Assembly: GCF_015712165.1 (NCBI RefSeq)
Contig: NZ_JADPZX010000001.1
Coordinates: 1,984,001-2,048,000 of the forward strand
Direction: 5' to 3'
Origin: Streptomyces spinoverrucosus
GTDB lineage: Bacteria; Actinomycetota; Actinomycetes; Streptomycetales; Streptomycetaceae
Length of the DNA: 64,000 nt
Program-made: the position numbers and the translations under genes
Shown here: positions 42,426 through 51,420 of the stretch, in pieces
Position numbering within the stretch: the stretch's first letter is position 1
Layout of the letters: each line of letters starts with the position of its first letter
The notes under the pieces: model-generated
What the model was told of the DNA's origin: nothing
The model's input: the letters and a program-made list of their open reading frames with translations, nothing else
Databases searched by the model: none

Positions 42426-43682
42426 ATGCGCGATCAAGAACCCGGCCACGTCCCACCCGGTCGGCGACTGAGCACCAAAGAGGCCGCCGAACTGCTCGGC
42501 GTGAAGGCGGAGACCGTCTACGCCTATGTGAGCCGCGGCCAGCTCAGCAGCCACCGCACGCCCGGCGGCCGGGGCAGCACCTTCGACGCCGCGGAGGTGG
42601 AGGCGCTCGCCCGGCGCAACAGGCGGGAGAGCGCCGGGAGTTCGGCCCCGGGCACCGACATGGCCGTACGCACCCGCATCACGCTGATCGACAAGGACCG
42701 GTACTACTTCCGGGGCGTCGACGCGACCGAGCTGGCCGCCCGCCACAGCTACGAGGAGATCGCCGAGTGGCTGTGGACCGGACAGCTGCGCCCCGGGATC
42801 ACCTTCACCGCGCCCAAGGACTCCGTCGCCGTCGCACGTCGGGCGGTCGACGCGCTGCCCGAGCACAGCGGTCCCACCGACCGGCTGCGCGTCGCGGCCG
42901 TCGCCGCCGCCAGCGCGGACCCACTGCGCTTCGACCTCTCCGAGGACGCCGTCCTGGGCACCGCGCGCGTGCTCATCCCCACGCTCGTCGCCGCCCTGCC
43001 CCCGGTGCGGTACACGCACCGCGACCAGGGCCCCCTGGCCCAGCGCCTCTGGGGGCGCCTCAGCCCGCGCGACCCGGACGACGCCTCGCTGCGCGCCCTG
43101 GACACGGCGCTCGGCCTGCTCGTCGACCACGACCTGGCCGCCTCGACGCTCGCCGTGCGCGTGGCGGCGTCGGCCCGTGCGCACGCCTACGCGGCCGTCT
43201 CCGCCGGGCTCGGCGTCATCGAGGGCCCCCTGCACGGCGCGGCCAGCGGGCTCGCCCACCGGATACTCATGGAGGTGCTGGACCAGGGCGACGCGGCGCC
43301 CGTGATCGCGGCGGAGCTGCGGGCCGGCCGCCGTATCCCGGGCCTCGGCCACCGGCTGTACTCCGGTGAGGACCCGCGCGCGCGTGCCCTGTTCGCCCTC
43401 CTGGAGGCGATGCCCGACGCCGAGCCCGCCCTGGCCGCCGCACGGGACGTCGTGGCCACCGCCGCCCGGCACACCCCGCTGCACGCCAACGTCGACCTGG
43501 CGCTCGCCGTGCTCACCGCGTCCTGCGGGATGCCCGCCACCGCAGGCGAGACGATCTTCGCGGTGGCCCGTACGGCGGGCTGGATCGCCCACGCCCTGGA
43601 GGAGTACGCGGAGCGGCCCCTACGGATGCGGCCCAGCGGCCAGTACGTGGGCCCGCGGCCGCCACAGCCCCTGCCGGAGTAG
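42426..43682 (+). CDS. Citrate synthase homologue with N-terminal helix-turn-helix domain
   Basis: Product of 418 residues. Residues about 14-66 form a MerR/excisionase-type winged HTH (RLSTKEAAELLGVKAETVYAYVSRGQL, then HRTPGGRGSTFDAAEVEALARR). After a Ser/Gly linker comes a full citrate synthase domain (about 80-415) retaining the triad: GPLHGAASG, GLGHRLYSGEDPRA and HANVDLALAVL. It may be a metabolite-sensing regulator or a DNA-binding enzyme, acting on the divergent citrate synthase gene. The start at ATG 42426 places the HTH at the very N-terminus. Confidence 0.85.
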   Translation: MRDQEPGHVPPGRRLSTKEAAELLGVKAETVYAYVSRGQLSSHRTPGGRGSTFDAAEVEALARRNRRESAGSSAPGTDMAVRTRITLIDKDRYYFRGVDATELAARHSYEEIAEWLWTGQLRPGITFTAPKDSVAVARRAVDALPEHSGPTDRLRVAAVAAASADPLRFDLSEDAVLGTARVLIPTLVAALPPVRYTHRDQGPLAQRLWGRLSPRDPDDASLRALDTALGLLVDHDLAASTLAVRVAASARAHAYAAVSAGLGVIEGPLHGAASGLAHRILMEVLDQGDAAPVIAAELRAGRRIPGLGHRLYSGEDPRARALFALLEAMPDAEPALAAARDVVATAARHTPLHANVDLALAVLTASCGMPATAGETIFAVARTAGWIAHALEEYAERPLRMRPSGQYVGPRPPQPLPE

Positions 43683-43717
43683 GACACAGGGACGTCCGGA
43701 AGTCACCCCGGACAAAG

Positions 43718-43736
43718 TCAGGTTAGGCTCACCTCT
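43718..43736 (+). promoter_or_regulatory. Iron box (DmdR/IdeR operator) abutting a start codon
   Basis: TCAGGTTAGGCTCACCTCT agrees with the iron-box consensus TTAGGTTAGGCTCACCTAA at 16 of 19 positions. It ends exactly at the base before the GTG of the sucrase/ferredoxin-like gene. TTAGGCT inside it is a good Streptomyces -10 element, so transcription would start at or next to the start codon. Iron-dependent repression by DmdR1/IdeR is expected. Confidence 0.8.
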
Positions 43737-44696
43737 GTGAGTAGGTGTGCAACCGTCTCGCGGGACCTCGACGAGCCCGTTTCCGGAACCGCTGCGACCG
43801 CCAGGACCTGGCTCCTGGTGGAACAGCCGGGTCCGTGGGGCGCCAGGGCGCTCACTTCGAGCCACCTGGACCCCGCACTGGGCCGGGCCCTGGAGGCGGC
43901 CGCGAAGGGCACGGGCGTACGCGTCGCGCTCATCCGCCGCCCCGGGCGCCACGCCGACTGCGGCACGCCCACCGTGCGCCAGGTGTACGCGGCGCACACC
44001 GTGCCCGGCAACGCTTGGGTGCACGCCACCAGGACCGACGACCCGACGCAACTGCTCGGCCTCGACTTCACCGCCCTCGGCATGGGTGACCACCACACCT
44101 TCGACGCCACGATGCAGGGGCGCCCCCACACCGGCGACCCACTCGCCCTCGTCTGCACCAACGGCAAGCGCGACCGCTGCTGCGCCCTCCTGGGGCGCCC
44201 CCTGGCGACCGAGCTCGCCGCGTCCGGGACGGGAGGCATCTGGGAGGTCACCCATTTGGGGGGTCATCGCTTCTCGCCGACGGTGCTCGTGCTGCCGTAC
44301 GGCTACGCGTACGGCCGCGCCGAGGCCCACACCATCAAGGACGTCCTGCACGGCGTCCAGGAGCGCCGGATCGTCCTGGAGGGGTGCCGCGGCCGCTCTG
44401 CCTGGGAGCGGCCCGGTCAGGCGGCCGAGCTGGCCGTGCGCGCGGCCGTCGGCGAGTACGCGGCGGACGCTCTGAGCGTCGTACGGACCGAGAACACCGT
44501 ACGAACGGATGACGCGGCACCGCGTTGGGAGGTGATCGTCGCCCACGCGGACGGACGCCACTGGCGAGTGATCGTCGCCCAGAGTGCGTCGCTGCCCCCG
44601 CGCGCGGAGAGCTGCGGCACGTCGATCCTGGGCGCCCCGGCGCGAATGGACGTGGTGGCGGTGCACGAACTCAGGCCGAGCGCACTGGCGAGCTGA
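43737..44696 (+). CDS. Sucrase/ferredoxin-like [2Fe-2S] protein
   Basis: Product of 319 residues of the sucrase/ferredoxin-like family, with a thioredoxin-like ferredoxin fold. The cluster-binding region shows CTNGKRDRCC (Cys140, Cys148, Cys149) and THLGGHRFSPT (His173, His177). This suggests an iron-sulfur redox protein; the sucrase name is historical. No ribosome site is possible because the iron box directly precedes the GTG. A role in iron limitation, for example as an electron donor in iron release, is inferred from the operator. Soluble. Confidence 0.85.
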   Translation: MSRCATVSRDLDEPVSGTAATARTWLLVEQPGPWGARALTSSHLDPALGRALEAAAKGTGVRVALIRRPGRHADCGTPTVRQVYAAHTVPGNAWVHATRTDDPTQLLGLDFTALGMGDHHTFDATMQGRPHTGDPLALVCTNGKRDRCCALLGRPLATELAASGTGGIWEVTHLGGHRFSPTVLVLPYGYAYGRAEAHTIKDVLHGVQERRIVLEGCRGRSAWERPGQAAELAVRAAVGEYAADALSVVRTENTVRTDDAAPRWEVIVAHADGRHWRVIVAQSASLPPRAESCGTSILGAPARMDVVAVHELRPSALAS

Positions 44697-44787
44697 CGCC
44701 GCCCGGCGTGGAGCACACCGGTACCCACCAGGAGATCCGCCACACCCCTCTACGGCACACCCCGCTCCCCCACGTACCTTCATGGGT

Positions 44788-46458
44788 ATGAGCCCCACTC
44801 CCCCCGCCCGCCGCCTGCGCCTCGGTCTCCCCCGCCGGGTGTTCTCGCAGGTGCTGATGATGCAGGTGGCGATCGCCGCGGGAGTCGCGGTGCTCGCGAC
44901 CGGGCTGTTCCTCGCACCCTTGAGCGACCAGCTGGACGACCAGGCGATGCGTCGCGCGCTCGCCATCGCCCAGACCACCGCCGCACAGCCGCAGCTCGCC
45001 GAAGAACTCCGGACCACGCCCGCGACGCCCGACGGGCCCGTCCAGCGGGAGGCGGAGCGGATCCGGCGGGCCACGCAGGCCGAGTACGTCGTGGTGATGG
45101 ACCGCCGGGGCGTGCGCTGGTCGCACACCGAGCCCTCGCGGATCGGCAAGCACGTCTCCACCGACCCCGGCGACGCGCTCGCCGGCCAGGAGGTCATGGA
45201 GATCGACGAGGGCACCCTGGGCCGCTCCGCGCGCGGGAAGGTGCCGCTGCGGGACGGTGACGGGGAGATCGTCGGGGCGGTCTCGGTGGGGATCGCGTAC
45301 GACAGCGTGCGCGCGCTGCTGATCCACGCGATCCCGGAGCTGCTGGCGTACGCCGGCGGCGCCCTGGCTGTCGGGGCGCTGGCCGCCTGGTTGATCTCCC
45401 GGCGGGTACAGCGGCAGACCCGGGACCTGGCGTTCTCCGACATCGCGGGGCTGCTCGCGGAGCGGGAGGCGATGCTGCACGGCATCCGGGAGGGCGTCGT
45501 CGCGCTGGACCGCACGGGCCGGGTCCGGCTGCTCAACGACGAGGCGCAGCGCCTGCTGGGCATCGGGGACGAGGCCGTGGGCCGCTCCCCCGACGAGGCG
45601 CTCGGCGCGGGACGCACGGCCGACGTCCTGGCCGGCCGGGTGACCGGTACCGACCTGCTCACGGTGCGCGGCCAGCGCGTCCTGGTCGCCAACCGCATGC
45701 CCACCGACGACGGCGGCGCCGTCGCCACCCTGCGCGACCGCACCGAGCTGGAGCAGCTCGGCCGGGAGCTGGACTCGACGCGCGGCCTGATCGACGCCCT
45801 GCGCGCGCAGGACCACGAGCACGCCAACCGGATGCACACGCTCCTGGGCCTGCTGGAGCTGGAGATGTACGACGACGCGGTGGAGTTCGTGGGCGAGGTG
45901 GTCGGCGATCACCGAGCCACCGCGGAACAGGTCACCGAGAAGATCCAGGACCCCCTGCTCGCCGCGCTGCTGGTCGGCAAGGCGACCGTCGCCGCCGAGC
46001 GGGGCGTCGCCCTGCGCCTGTCGGGCCGTACGAGCCTGCCGGACCGGCTGGTCGACGCCCGGGGGCTGGTCACCATCGTGGGCAACCTGGTGGACAACGC
46101 GCTGGACGCGGCCGCGGGCACGCCGCACGCGCGCGTGGAGGTCGAGTTGTACACCAAGGGTCGTACCGCCGTGCTCGCGGTACGGGACACCGGTCCTGGA
46201 ATCCCGGCCGAGCTCCGGGAGTTGATCTTCACCGACGGATGGTCCACCAAGAAGCCGCCCGCGCACCGGAAGCGGGGCATAGGGCTCGCGATGGTCCGCA
46301 GGCTGGCGGAACGGCAGGGCGGTACCGCGACGGCGGGCGAAGCCGCCGGTGGCGGCGCGGAGTTCACCGTCGTCCTGCCCGACGCCCTGGCCGAACCGGG
46401 CGCGGAGCCGGCCCTCACCGTCCCGTCGGCTCAGCCGACGCCCGAGAAGGAGGCGTGA
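44788..46458 (+). CDS. CitA/DcuS-type sensor histidine kinase
   Basis: Membrane kinase of 556 residues of the CitA/DcuS/DctS family. TM1 about 22-45; periplasmic-type Cache/PAS sensor domain about 46-185 (AEYVVVMDRRGVRWSHTEPSRIGK); TM2 about 187-207; cytosolic PAS (about 225-330); His box AQDHEHANRMHTLLGLLEL (His343/345) with the family-specific HExxN pattern; HATPase with NLVDNALDAA and RGIGLAMVRRLAE. The start may also be the ATG 6 bases upstream. Overlaps its response regulator by one base. Predicted ligands: citrate or other di/tricarboxylates. Confidence 0.9.
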   Translation: MSPTPPARRLRLGLPRRVFSQVLMMQVAIAAGVAVLATGLFLAPLSDQLDDQAMRRALAIAQTTAAQPQLAEELRTTPATPDGPVQREAERIRRATQAEYVVVMDRRGVRWSHTEPSRIGKHVSTDPGDALAGQEVMEIDEGTLGRSARGKVPLRDGDGEIVGAVSVGIAYDSVRALLIHAIPELLAYAGGALAVGALAAWLISRRVQRQTRDLAFSDIAGLLAEREAMLHGIREGVVALDRTGRVRLLNDEAQRLLGIGDEAVGRSPDEALGAGRTADVLAGRVTGTDLLTVRGQRVLVANRMPTDDGGAVATLRDRTELEQLGRELDSTRGLIDALRAQDHEHANRMHTLLGLLELEMYDDAVEFVGEVVGDHRATAEQVTEKIQDPLLAALLVGKATVAAERGVALRLSGRTSLPDRLVDARGLVTIVGNLVDNALDAAAGTPHARVEVELYTKGRTAVLAVRDTGPGIPAELRELIFTDGWSTKKPPAHRKRGIGLAMVRRLAERQGGTATAGEAAGGGAEFTVVLPDALAEPGAEPALTVPSAQPTPEKEA

Positions 46459-47138
46459 TGATCGAGGTCCTGGTCGTGGACGACGACACCAGGGTCGCGC
46501 GCGTGAACGCCGCGTACGTCGAGAAGGTGCGGGGCTTCCATGTCGCCGGGGAGGCGCACAACGCGGCGGAGGCACTGCGCCAGCTGGAGGTGCTGCCGCA
46601 CGTGGACCTGGTGCTCATGGACCACTACCTGCCCGACGAGACGGGCCTCGCGGTCGTCCAGGAGATGCGCCGACGCGGCCACCAGACCGATGTGATCATG
46701 GTCACGGCAGCGCGTGACATCTCAACCGTACAGGCGGCGATGCGGCAGGGCGCGCTGCAGTACCTCGTCAAGCCCTTCGCCTTCGCGGGGCTGCGCGCCA
46801 AGCTGGAGGCGTACGCCGAGCTGCGCCGCACCCTCGACGGCGGCGGCGAGGCGGAACAGGCGGAGGTGGACCGCATCTTCGGCGCGCTGTCGGCGACTTC
46901 GGAGCCGGACCTGCCCAAAGGCCACTCGCCCACCACCGCCGAACTCGTACGGCAGTCCCTGATGAACGCGGAAGGCCCCCTGTCGGCCCAGGAGATCGCC
47001 GAACGGACGGGGGTGAGCCGCCAGACCGCCCAGCGCTATCTGAAGCTCCTGGAGCGCACGGGACGGGCCACGCTGACCCTCAAGTACGGCGACGCGGGCC
47101 GCCCGGAACACCGTTACGTGTGGGCGACCCGCAGCTGA
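46458..47138 (+). CDS. CitB/DcuR-type response regulator
   Basis: Product of 226 residues. Receiver domain 1-120 with VVDDD (7-10), phospho-acceptor Asp55 (LVLMDHYLPDETG) and Lys in YLVKPFAF. The C-terminal DNA-binding helix-turn-helix (about 160-225: LSAQEIAERTGVSRQTAQRYLKLLERTG) is of the CitB type. Translationally coupled to the kinase (TGATG). The usual regulon is a nearby carboxylate transporter; the neighbouring symporter operon is broken here. Confidence 0.92.
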   Translation: MIEVLVVDDDTRVARVNAAYVEKVRGFHVAGEAHNAAEALRQLEVLPHVDLVLMDHYLPDETGLAVVQEMRRRGHQTDVIMVTAARDISTVQAAMRQGALQYLVKPFAFAGLRAKLEAYAELRRTLDGGGEAEQAEVDRIFGALSATSEPDLPKGHSPTTAELVRQSLMNAEGPLSAQEIAERTGVSRQTAQRYLKLLERTGRATLTLKYGDAGRPEHRYVWATRS

Positions 47139-47201
47139 GCCACGGCCCCGCCAGGGCACGTCGGCCCGCGACGCCGGCGTGATCCGAACGACAGGCCCTA
47201 C

Positions 47202-47517
47202 CTACGCCGCTCCCGCCCTCGTCAGCGCCCGCACCTGCGTCTCCGCGTACTTGGCGGCGTCAGGTGCCTCCCCCGAGGTGACCGTGCCGAGCCGGCCCGC
47301 CAGGAAGCCCAGGGGGATCGAGACGAGGCCCGGGTTCCGCGTCAGTTCCTGGGTGCCCCAGCGCAGTTCGAGCGCTGCCCGGTCGCGGCGCAGCCGCGCG
47401 TGCCGGGCGTAGGCCCGAGGTAGACGTCGTCGGCCTCGTCACGGGCGGGGCTCACGGGCGCCGTCGGACCGGTCGGCTCGCCCAGCCGGAGGCCAGGGCG
47501 TCGTACCAGTGGTCGTC
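47202..47517 (-). pseudogene. Collapsed remnant of a DUF485 - sodium:solute symporter operon
   Basis: Three coding fragments in shifting frames on the minus strand. First, DDHWYDALASGW (47482-47517) is followed by a frame change into GEPTGPTAPVSPARDEADDVYL, resembling the N-terminus of a DUF485 protein. Second, RAYARHARLRRDRAALELRW resembles its C-terminus, with the membrane part missing. Third, in the same frame, RNPGLVSIPLGFLAGRLGTV, then GEAPDAAKYAETQVRALTRAGAA to a TAG at 47202-47204, is the C-terminus of a sodium:solute symporter. At least two deletions and one frameshift are needed. Confidence 0.75.
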
Positions 47518-47659
47518 TTACCGTCCGGGGCGACCCTTGCTTGCGTGCATGGCCAAGCATGGACAGAGCGGGAGGATCCGTGACACTTCTTCTTCCCGCT
47601 CTTCACCCCGTCAAGTGACTCGGCCGCTGGTGGCCGCGCCCCTGGCCCAGGCCCTGCGC

Positions 47660-49783
47660 CTACGCGTCGATGCGCGAGCGGTCCAGTGTCGCCGCCGAGT
47701 TGGAGATGAACTCCTTGCGCGGGGCGACGTCGTTGCCCATCAGCAGGTCGAACACCTGCTCAGCGGCCTCCAGGTCGGAGAGGTTGATGCGGCGCAGGGT
47801 GCGGTGGCGCGGGTCCATGGTGGTCTCGGCCAGCTGGTCGGCGTCCATCTCACCGAGACCCTTGTAGCGCTGGATCGAGTCCTTGTAGCGGATGCCCTTG
47901 CTCTGGAACTCCATGAGCTTGTCGCGCAGTTCCCGGTCGGAGTACGTGTAGACGTACTTGTCCTGGCCCTTCTTGGGCTGGATGATCTCGATCCGGTGCA
48001 ACGGCGGCACCGCGGCGAACACCCGGCCGGCCTCGACCATGGGGCGCATGTAGCGCTGGAAGAGCGTCAGGAGCAGGCAGCGGATGTGGGAGCCGTCCAC
48101 ATCGGCGTCGGTCATCATGATGATCTTGCCGTAGCGGGCCGCGTCGAGGTCGAAGGTCCGGCCCGAGCCCGCCCCTATGACCTGGATGATCGCGCCGCAC
48201 TCGGCGTTCTTGAGCATGTCCGTCACGGACGACTTCTGGACGTTGAGGATCTTGCCGCGGATCGGCAGCAGGGCCTGGAACTCGGAGTTCCGGGCGAGCT
48301 TGGCGGTGCCGAGCGCGGAGTCACCCTCGACGATGAACAGCTCGCTGCGGTCCACGTCGTCGCTGCGGCAGTCGGCGAGCTTGGCCGGCAGCGACGAGGA
48401 CTCCAGGGCGGTCTTGCGGCGCTGCGCGTCCTTGTGCTGACGGGCCGCGATGCGCGTACGGGCCGCGGCGACGGCCTTCTCCATGACGACCCGCGCCTGC
48501 TGGGCGGCGTCGCGCTTGGTCGAGGTCAGGAACGCCTTCAGCTCCTTGGAGATGACGGTGTTCACGATGCGGCGGGCCGCCGAGGTGCCGAGGACCTCCT
48601 TCGTCTGGCCCTCGAACTGCGGCTCGGCGAGACGCACGGTGACGACCGCCGTGAGGCCTTCCAGGGCGTCGTCCTTGACGATGTCGTCCTCGGCGACGCG
48701 CAGCAGCTTCTTGGCGCGCAGCACTTCGTTGAGCGTGCTGGTCACGGCCTGCTCGAAGCCCGCGACGTGGGTACCGCCCTTGGGGGTGGCGATGATGTTC
48801 ACGAACGACCTCAGGGTCGTGTCGTATCCCGTGCCCCACCGCAGGGCGACATCGACGTCGAGCTCGCGGGTGACCTGGGTGGGGGTCATCTGCCCGTGCT
48901 CGTCCAGGACCGGCACGGTCTCCTTGAAGGTGCCCTGGCCGGACAACCTCAGGACGTCGCAGACCGGCTTGTCGGTGGCCAGGAACTCGCAGAACTCGCT
49001 GATGCCGCCGTCGAAGCGGAAGGACTCCTCACCCTTGCTGCCGCCCTCGCCGAGGCCGTACTCGTCCCGGACGACGATGGTCAGGCCGGGGACGAGGAAC
49101 GCGGTCTGGCGGGCGCGCTGGTGCAGGTTCTCCAGGGAGAGCTTGGCGTCCTTGAGGAAGATCTGGCGGTCGGCCCAGTACCGCACGCGCGTGCCGGTGC
49201 GGGTCTTGGGGATCTTCTTGGCCTTGCGCAGGCCGCCCTTGGCCTCGAACTTCGCGTCCGGCCCCAGCGCGGCGAAGGCACCGGGGACACCGCGCCGGAA
49301 GCTGATGGTGTGGGTGTGGCCGCTGCGGTCGACCTCGACGTCCAGCCGCGCGGACAGGGCGTTCACCACGGAGGCGCCCACGCCGTGCAGACCGCCGGAG
49401 GCGGCGTACGAGCCGCCGCCGAACTTGCCGCCGGCGTGCAGCTTGGTCATGACGACCTCGACGCCGGACATGCCGGTCTTGGGCTCGACGTCGACCGGGA
49501 TGCCCCGGCCGTTGTCGCGCACCTCCACCGAGCCGTCGTCGTGCAGGATCACCTCGATGTGGTCGCAGTACCCGCCGAGGGCCTCGTCCACGGAGTTGTC
49601 GATGATCTCCCACAGGCAGTGCATCAGGCCGCGACTGTCCGTCGAGCCGATGTACATGCCAGGGCGCTTACGGACGGCCTCCAGCCCCTCCAGGACGAGC
49701 AGGTGCCGCGCGGTGTAGTTGGAACCGTCCCGGTCTGCTCCTGCCAGCAGCGCTGTGGACGGCACGGACGTCTCGGCGGTCAC
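47660..49783 (-). CDS. parE: DNA topoisomerase IV subunit B (GyrB-like)
   Basis: ATPase subunit of 707 residues of topoisomerase IV. GHKL ATPase domain with WEIIDNSVDEALGGYCD, VRDNGRGIPVD and SGGLHGVGASVVNALS; transducer domain to about 400; TOPRIM domain with LFIVEGDSALGTAK, RGKILNV and MMTDADVDGSHIRCLLL; C-terminal YKGLGEMDADQLAETTMDP. GTG start. The partner parC is 9 kb away in the window and faces the opposite way. Confidence 0.94.
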   Translation of the reverse strand: MTAETSVPSTALLAGADRDGSNYTARHLLVLEGLEAVRKRPGMYIGSTDSRGLMHCLWEIIDNSVDEALGGYCDHIEVILHDDGSVEVRDNGRGIPVDVEPKTGMSGVEVVMTKLHAGGKFGGGSYAASGGLHGVGASVVNALSARLDVEVDRSGHTHTISFRRGVPGAFAALGPDAKFEAKGGLRKAKKIPKTRTGTRVRYWADRQIFLKDAKLSLENLHQRARQTAFLVPGLTIVVRDEYGLGEGGSKGEESFRFDGGISEFCEFLATDKPVCDVLRLSGQGTFKETVPVLDEHGQMTPTQVTRELDVDVALRWGTGYDTTLRSFVNIIATPKGGTHVAGFEQAVTSTLNEVLRAKKLLRVAEDDIVKDDALEGLTAVVTVRLAEPQFEGQTKEVLGTSAARRIVNTVISKELKAFLTSTKRDAAQQARVVMEKAVAAARTRIAARQHKDAQRRKTALESSSLPAKLADCRSDDVDRSELFIVEGDSALGTAKLARNSEFQALLPIRGKILNVQKSSVTDMLKNAECGAIIQVIGAGSGRTFDLDAARYGKIIMMTDADVDGSHIRCLLLTLFQRYMRPMVEAGRVFAAVPPLHRIEIIQPKKGQDKYVYTYSDRELRDKLMEFQSKGIRYKDSIQRYKGLGEMDADQLAETTMDPRHRTLRRINLSDLEAAEQVFDLLMGNDVAPRKEFISNSAATLDRSRIDA

Positions 49784-50225
49784 GCGGTTCGCTCCTCGCT
49801 GAATTTTACGTGGGGCCCATCTGGGTATGGGCGCGGCTTCGGTTGCCGCTCAGAGGGTACCGAGGCCTGGTAGAGCCGTTGTAACGCCACCCTCGTCCGA
49901 AACTCAGACTAGTCCACGATCGCATACGTGTTCGATCCCTCGTTGGAGTGAAGCACATATCACGTTCCCTTCGAGGCATGAACCATTTAGGCTCCGGGCA
50001 CGTCCTCATGAACAACCGGCAAGCCAGCCGGGGAGGACCGACACTGACAGACTGCGCGAACCCGTAAGACACACAGACACGTAATACGGCACATTCGCCG
50101 CCAACCGGCAGCAGACAGCCGCCTCGGAAGATTTTTTTCGAGGAAAAGCCACGAGCGGGAACGTTTTCGGGCTGGTTGGATGTTGACCCTGGTACGACAG
50201 CTCGTCGAGCTAGAGAAGAGGCGAC
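49784..50225. other. Divergent promoter region of parE and the DUF7455 gene
   Basis: 442 bases with no supported ORF. The part nearest the DUF7455 gene has TTGACC at 50180-50185 as a possible -35, then a small palindrome AGCTCGTCGAGCT (50200-50212). An AT-rich run (seven T residues, about 50131-50137) lies in the middle. The parE promoter must lie toward the left end. I cannot resolve start sites. Confidence 0.45.
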
Positions 50226-50456
50226 GTGACTACTGTTCTGACCCCCGCGAGCCCGCTGACGGCCGCTGATCGCTGCGACCGCTGCGGCGCCCAGGCATAC
50301 CTGCGCGTCGTCCTGCTCAGCGGCGGAGAGCTGCTCTTCTGCGCGCACCATGGCCGCAAGTTCGAGCCGGAACTCAAGAAGATCGCCGCTGAGATACAGG
50401 ACGAGACGGAGCGGCTGACGGCCGTTCCCAACACCGCTTCCGAAGAAGAGCGCTGA
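50226..50456 (+). CDS. DUF7455 small zinc-binding protein
   Basis: Product of 76 residues with GTG start preceded by GAGAAGAGG. A zinc-ribbon-like half: CDRCGAQAYLRVVLLSGGELLFCAHH with Cys17, Cys20, Cys39 and His41/42 as likely ligands; then a charged helical tail. It is a highly conserved actinobacterial protein typically located between hrdB and parE. Function unknown. A strong bidirectional terminator follows. Confidence 0.9.
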   Translation: MTTVLTPASPLTAADRCDRCGAQAYLRVVLLSGGELLFCAHHGRKFEPELKKIAAEIQDETERLTAVPNTASEEER

Positions 50457-50496
50457 CGCCTCGCGTCTACGACGAGCGCCCGGTACAGACCGGTGA

Positions 50497-50534
50497 ACGG
50501 GCGGCCGGCCCTGCTGTCAGGGCCGGCCGCCCGT
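50497..50534. terminator. Bidirectional hairpin terminator
   Basis: Perfect 17-base arms (ACGGGCGGCCGGCCCTG and complement) with a 4-base loop between the DUF7455 gene and the convergent protease gene. Confidence 0.88.
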
Positions 50535-50572
50535 CCTCGTCGGCTACTGCCGTCGGCGCGTGCTTGCGGCCC

Positions 50573-51409
50573 TCATGTGGGGCGGTCCCAGCCCAGCTTC
50601 CGGATGACGTCGGACACACGCGTGTAGACGCCCGGGCTGCCAGGGCGCCCGCAGCCGCTCCCCCAGGACACGAGGCCGATCAGCCGCCCCTGGGCGACCA
50701 GCGGGCCTCCGCTGTCCCCTTGGCAGGCGTCCCGGCCCCCCACCCGCTCCCCCGCGCACAGCATGGAGTCCGCGCGATACGTGCCGTCGGCACTGCCCGG
50801 ATACGCCTGCTCGCAGAGCGCGTCCGGCAGTACGCGCACGCTTGCCGCCCGCAGGTGGTACGGGTAGTCGCCGGCGCCGGTGACATCGCCCCAGCCGTAG
50901 ACCGTGGCAGCCGTTTCCGCCGCGTACGCGGGATCGCCCGCCGCGGCCATTGCGATCACGGCCTTGTCCGGAAGGTTCTCGGCGAGGGTGAGCACCGCGA
51001 AGTCCCCGGCGTTGCTGACGCCGTCGTATGCGGGATTGACCCATGTCTCGCGGACGGAGATCTCCTGGCCGTCGGCCGAGCGCAGATCCGTGCGGCCCGT
51101 GACGACTTTGAGATCGCGTACCTTGCCCGGCGACGTCCCCAGGACGTCCTCGCCCAGGCAGTGCGCAGCGGTCAGGACTGTGGTCCGGCCCACCGCGACC
51201 GCACCGCAGAACTGCCCCGACCTCGTACCTCCGAACCGGTCACGGCTGGCCAACGCCACCGTCCAGGGACTGTCGGCGGAGTCGATCGGGAAGCCGCCGA
51301 CGACGATGCCGTCCGCGGCGGCGGTGGTGGGGGTGACCAGCGGTATCGCGGCCGCTGCGGCCGCCAGGACCAGCGGCCGGGCCAGCGCCCGTATAGTGCG
51401 ACGACGCAT
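50573..51409 (-). CDS. Secreted trypsin-like serine protease (S1 family)
   Basis: Exported chymotrypsin-fold protease of 278 residues. An Arg-rich start and hydrophobic signal peptide (1-33, cleavage near TTAAA-DG) lead to a mature start like IVVGGFPID. Catalytic triad His83 (TAAHC), Asp136 (NAGDFAVLTL) and Ser233 (DACQGDSGGPL); the primary-specificity Asp at position 227, six before the Ser (GGRDACQGDSGG), indicates trypsin-like cleavage after Lys/Arg. Paired cysteines match S1 disulfides. A palindrome lies directly before its ribosome site (51421-51450). Confidence 0.93.
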   Translation of the reverse strand: MRRRTIRALARPLVLAAAAAAIPLVTPTTAAADGIVVGGFPIDSADSPWTVALASRDRFGGTRSGQFCGAVAVGRTTVLTAAHCLGEDVLGTSPGKVRDLKVVTGRTDLRSADGQEISVRETWVNPAYDGVSNAGDFAVLTLAENLPDKAVIAMAAAGDPAYAAETAATVYGWGDVTGAGDYPYHLRAASVRVLPDALCEQAYPGSADGTYRADSMLCAGERVGGRDACQGDSGGPLVAQGRLIGLVSWGSGCGRPGSPGVYTRVSDVIRKLGWDRPT

Positions 51410-51420
51410 GCGTGCTCCTC

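Noticed and set aside
47179..47412. 77-codon plus-strand frame downstream of the response regulator
   Set aside because: It is antisense to the clear symporter C-terminal remnant and has no ribosome site or family features.
47537..49873. 778-codon frame antisense to parE
   Set aside because: No recognisable domain; parE on the other strand is unambiguous.
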